Shown piece after piece: positions 63,641 through 64,000 of a stretch of 64,000 nt of DNA (position 1 is its first letter; the number at the start of each line of letters is the position of its first letter). The position numbers and the translations under genes are program-made. The stretch lies in contig NZ_VMKN01000002.1 of assembly GCF_007483685.1 (NCBI RefSeq), positions 149,452-213,451 on the forward strand. The letters run 5' to 3'. The DNA comes from Litoribacter populi. GTDB lineage: Bacteria; Bacteroidota; Bacteroidia; Cytophagales; Cyclobacteriaceae. Under the pieces are notes generated by a model, which had not been told where the DNA came from, searched no databases, and saw nothing but the letters and a program-made list of their open reading frames with translations.

Positions 63641-64000
63641 TTATTTGATTTCTTTCAGCGTATTATCTATCAATACTTTGATATGATCTTTATGTGCTTT
63701 GGTAGCCAGGTCTCCAGCACCATTACTTACCCTGCCCTTAATATAGTTTAGGTTATACAAAGCGGAGGATTTAGCCAAGTGGTTATATCTCCCACTGCTA
63801 TCGCCAGCAACCATCGCCTTCAAGGAATTCACATACTCCAACTGAAGGTTTTGACGGAAAGTATTTACATTCTTGTTCATGTCCTCGTCGAATACAGATT
63901 TGGTAAGATCATTCATGAAAGCTGCCAACTTATATTCGTTGCCATACAGCTCGGAATCAGAGATTCTCTGCAAAGTATTTGTGTGCAACAAGTGGTTCAG
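63641..64000 (-). CDS. C-terminal end of a zinc-dependent metalloprotease (DUF5117 type), partial
   Basis: About 119 residues of the C-terminus are present and the frame is open to the window edge. The segments LQRISDSELYGNEYKLAAFMNDLTKSVF, NVNTFRQNLQLEYVNSL and the Asp/His-rich end match the C-terminal part of the large exported DUF5117/DUF4953 metalloproteases of Bacteroidota. The catalytic domain lies outside the window, so activity cannot be judged. Confidence 0.75.
   Translation of the reverse strand: MNHLLHTNTLQRISDSELYGNEYKLAAFMNDLTKSVFDEDMNKNVNTFRQNLQLEYVNSLKAMVAGDSSGRYNHLAKSSALYNLNYIKGRVSNGAGDLATKAHKDHIKVLIDNTLKEIK

Overview
The window comes from a Bacteroidota chromosome, most likely order Cytophagales and close to Cyclobacteriaceae; the family placement is inference. 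The evidence is many upstream TAnnTTTG boxes (the Bacteroidota -7 promoter element), a protein with a type IX secretion C-terminal sorting domain, a TonB-dependent receptor, a YpdA-type bacillithiol enzyme, a Na+-NQR operon and a BlaI/M56 pair. Most of the window is ordinary core genome with tightly packed genes.

Layout. 1-450: an apparent IS21-type element end that truncates a small membrane-protein ORF. 461-5116 (minus): nqrABCDE, without nqrF next to it. 5255-6846 (minus): cmk-ispH. 7071-11346: adenine deaminase, a DUF1080 protein, YpdA, and an NRDE protein. 11531-13633: a BlaI-type repressor with a paired operator, followed by an M56 metallopeptidase. 13617-19516: GreA-like factor, envelope proteins, SDR, small MscS channel, alkyltransferase-like protein, XRE regulator, sodium symporter. 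19690-23737: clpS, recR, tRNA-Ala, HAD phosphatase, DUF2461, murF. 23846-36803: T9SS cargo, nitrilase-type amidase, hemerythrin-ruvX-def operon, CtpA protease, exported VOC protein, M1 peptidase, TonB receptor, two lipoproteins. 36944-38394: an unusual tRNA-Val/GIY-YIG nuclease tandem array. 38373-46502: GNAT, ALDH7, HtrA protease, Hsp20, large MscS channel, PPP phosphatase. 46709-47200: a second tRNA/GIY-YIG module, on tRNA-Asn. 47350-57437: DUF4421 protein, candidate small RNA, glycosyltransferases, aminotransferase, and polysaccharide genes (a FlaA1-like protein and wecB). 57445-64000: YraN, lipB, exonuclease, RNase R, prenyl synthase, rhomboid protease, and the C-terminal end of a metalloprotease.

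The most interesting element is a small module seen at two unrelated tRNA genes (Val and Asn). In each, an intact tRNA and its terminator are followed by a short GIY-YIG nuclease ORF. After that comes a tRNA pseudocopy whose anticodon arm is replaced or invaded by a GC-rich hairpin, and then a perfect second copy of the tRNA 3' half plus terminator. The units are 372 bp and 385 bp long and are bounded by 63-65 bp direct repeats. At the Val locus the unit is tandemly amplified three times. This looks like a minimal mobile or homing element specialised on tRNA 3' ends.

Functional links: Na+-NQR would make the sodium gradient that the SSS symporter uses. BlaI/M56 form an envelope-stress or antibiotic sensing pair. 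YpdA, the hemerythrin protein, HtrA and Hsp20 belong to stress defence. The glycan genes at 49.3-57.4 kb suggest a surface-polysaccharide region.
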